Positions 63,333 through 64,000 of a DNA stretch of 64,000 nucleotides are shown here, piece by piece. The notes under the pieces are model-generated. The model had not been told where the DNA came from. It saw only the letters and a program-made list of their open reading frames with translations, and ran no database searches. Each line of letters begins with the position of its first letter. Position 1 is the stretch's first letter. This DNA is from Lunatibacter salilacus (lineage in GTDB: Bacteria > Bacteroidota > Bacteroidia > Cytophagales > Cyclobacteriaceae), in NCBI RefSeq assembly GCF_009797935.1, contig NZ_VOLC01000012.1, positions 68,128-132,127 on the forward strand. The letters run 5' to 3'. The position numbers and the translations under genes were made by a program.

Positions 63333-64000
63333 ATGAAACAATCAAAACTATTTATACTGCTTTTATTTTTTTACGCTCCTACGTTATTGATCGCCCAGCA
63401 ACCCAGTTCATCCAATCGGCCAATCCACTCCGATGCGCAGCATGCGGAGGCTGTTTTGCTCAACCAACCTATGGATGGTTTTCAGGGGATTTGGTATGCC
63501 AACCAGCCTTCTTCCGATGAATTTGTCTACAAATATAGTGGTGGCCTAGGAACCTATCCTTCCAATCATTATCCATTTTCAATCTATTCTGAGGAGGTGG
63601 ATAAGACCTTCTTTTGTTTTGGGGGAGTGAATGATGTGGGCAGTCTGATTCATGCAGTTTCTTATTTTGATCACAAGACCAACAAGGTAGCCAGACCTGT
63701 AGCCGTCTTGGACAAGAAAACCAATGATGCTCATGATAATCCAGTAATGAGTATGGACAAGGATGGTTATATTTGGCTTTTTTCTACATCTCATGGTGTT
63801 TGGAGACCATCCTATATCCATCGAAGCATCCGTCCCTACGACATTAGTGAATTTGAGCCGGTTAATGCGGTAAAAACTGAAAATGGCGAAAAAGTCCCTT
63901 TGGATAATTTCTCCTATGTACAAATGTATTATCAGCCTGAATTTGGATTTTTCGGGCTTTTTACACATTATGAGCAAAAGGAACTTAGGTATGGCACAAA
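63333..64000 (+). CDS. BNR-4 repeat protein (partial, runs off the window), candidate polysaccharide-active enzyme
   Basis: The first 222 codons of a secreted protein. A signal peptide is visible (MKQSKLFILLLFFYAPTLLIA). Next come segments of the BNR-4 family: FQGIWYANQPSSDEFVYKYSG, DKTFFCFGGVNDVGSLIHAV (split), LDKKTNDAHDNPVMSMDKDG and YIWLFSTSHG. The family forms a seven-bladed beta-propeller, and some members linked to SusCD loci are polysaccharide lyases. Without the C-terminus I cannot say which activity this one has. The minus-strand frame on the same DNA (63579-63977) is a shadow. Confidence 0.8.
   Translation, partial: MKQSKLFILLLFFYAPTLLIAQQPSSSNRPIHSDAQHAEAVLLNQPMDGFQGIWYANQPSSDEFVYKYSGGLGTYPSNHYPFSIYSEEVDKTFFCFGGVNDVGSLIHAVSYFDHKTNKVARPVAVLDKKTNDAHDNPVMSMDKDGYIWLFSTSHGVWRPSYIHRSIRPYDISEFEPVNAVKTENGEKVPLDNFSYVQMYYQPEFGFFGLFTHYEQKELRYGT

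Noticed and set aside
63579-63977. 132-codon minus-strand frame at the window end
   Set aside because: Antisense shadow of the BNR-4 gene, which has a signal peptide and clear family segments.

Overview
The window looks like chromosomal DNA of a Bacteroidota bacterium, most likely order Cytophagales (Cyclobacteriaceae-like). The signs are three SusC/SusD outer-membrane pairs, two FecR anti-sigma/ECF sigma modules feeding SusC proteins that carry an N-terminal STN domain, DUF4221 lipoproteins, a PVC-type haem-binding dehydrogenase, a sulfatase and many Bacteroidota-style lipoproteins. The genus is inferred from gene content only; there is no rRNA or tRNA gene here to test it.

Layout. (1) 324-4309: a phytanoyl-CoA dioxygenase-like enzyme overlapping a membrane-anchored dehydrogenase/HEAT/cytochrome c fusion. 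(2) 4310-13437: a gene-poor accessory stretch full of dispersed palindromic repeats, with DUF3891, a leucine-rich-repeat lipoprotein, DUF2442, a DUF433 gene without a normal start codon, an EcsC-like protein, a PIN toxin/antitoxin pair and a duplicated fragment of the EcsC gene. (3) 13438-24596: an AT-rich defence island. One operon has a C5-cytosine methyltransferase, a 992-residue protein with two GHKL-type ATPase modules, and a receiver-like protein. A second operon has a McrB-like AAA+ motor, a McrC-like DUF2357 nuclease and a CoiA-like protein. A convergent 66-residue XRE regulator follows, with a palindromic operator candidate upstream. (4) 24670-25730: a small unknown gene and a Doc-type toxin/antitoxin pair. 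(5) 25960-36525 (minus): a probable peptide-utilisation locus made of SusC, SusD, a metzincin protease, an M20 peptidase and a Tat-exported oxidase whose D-amino-acid-oxidase motifs are in circularly permuted order. (6) 36961-41089: DUF2383, a methyltransferase, a small membrane protein, LemA, an M48 protease and DUF1328. (7) 41630-53029: ECF sigma, FecR, SusC, SusD, a repeat-rich gap, sulfatase and a PhoD-like phosphatase. (8) 53030-56235: tandem hairpin repeats and two DUF4221 paralogues. (9) 56447-64000: ECF sigma, FecR, SusC, a SusD of the second type and the start of a BNR-4 protein, which runs off the window.

The defence island is the most likely new system. A C5 methyltransferase beside McrB/McrC-like restriction subunits matches the known BsuMI/LlaJI style of restriction-modification. 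The two genes between them (a kinase-like dual ATPase and a receiver-like partner) look like a phosphorelay-style or nucleotide-switch module added to it. I do not recognise that combination as a named system. Other strong observations are the permuted oxidase and a terminator-shaped hairpin, antisense in orientation, in front of all three susC genes.
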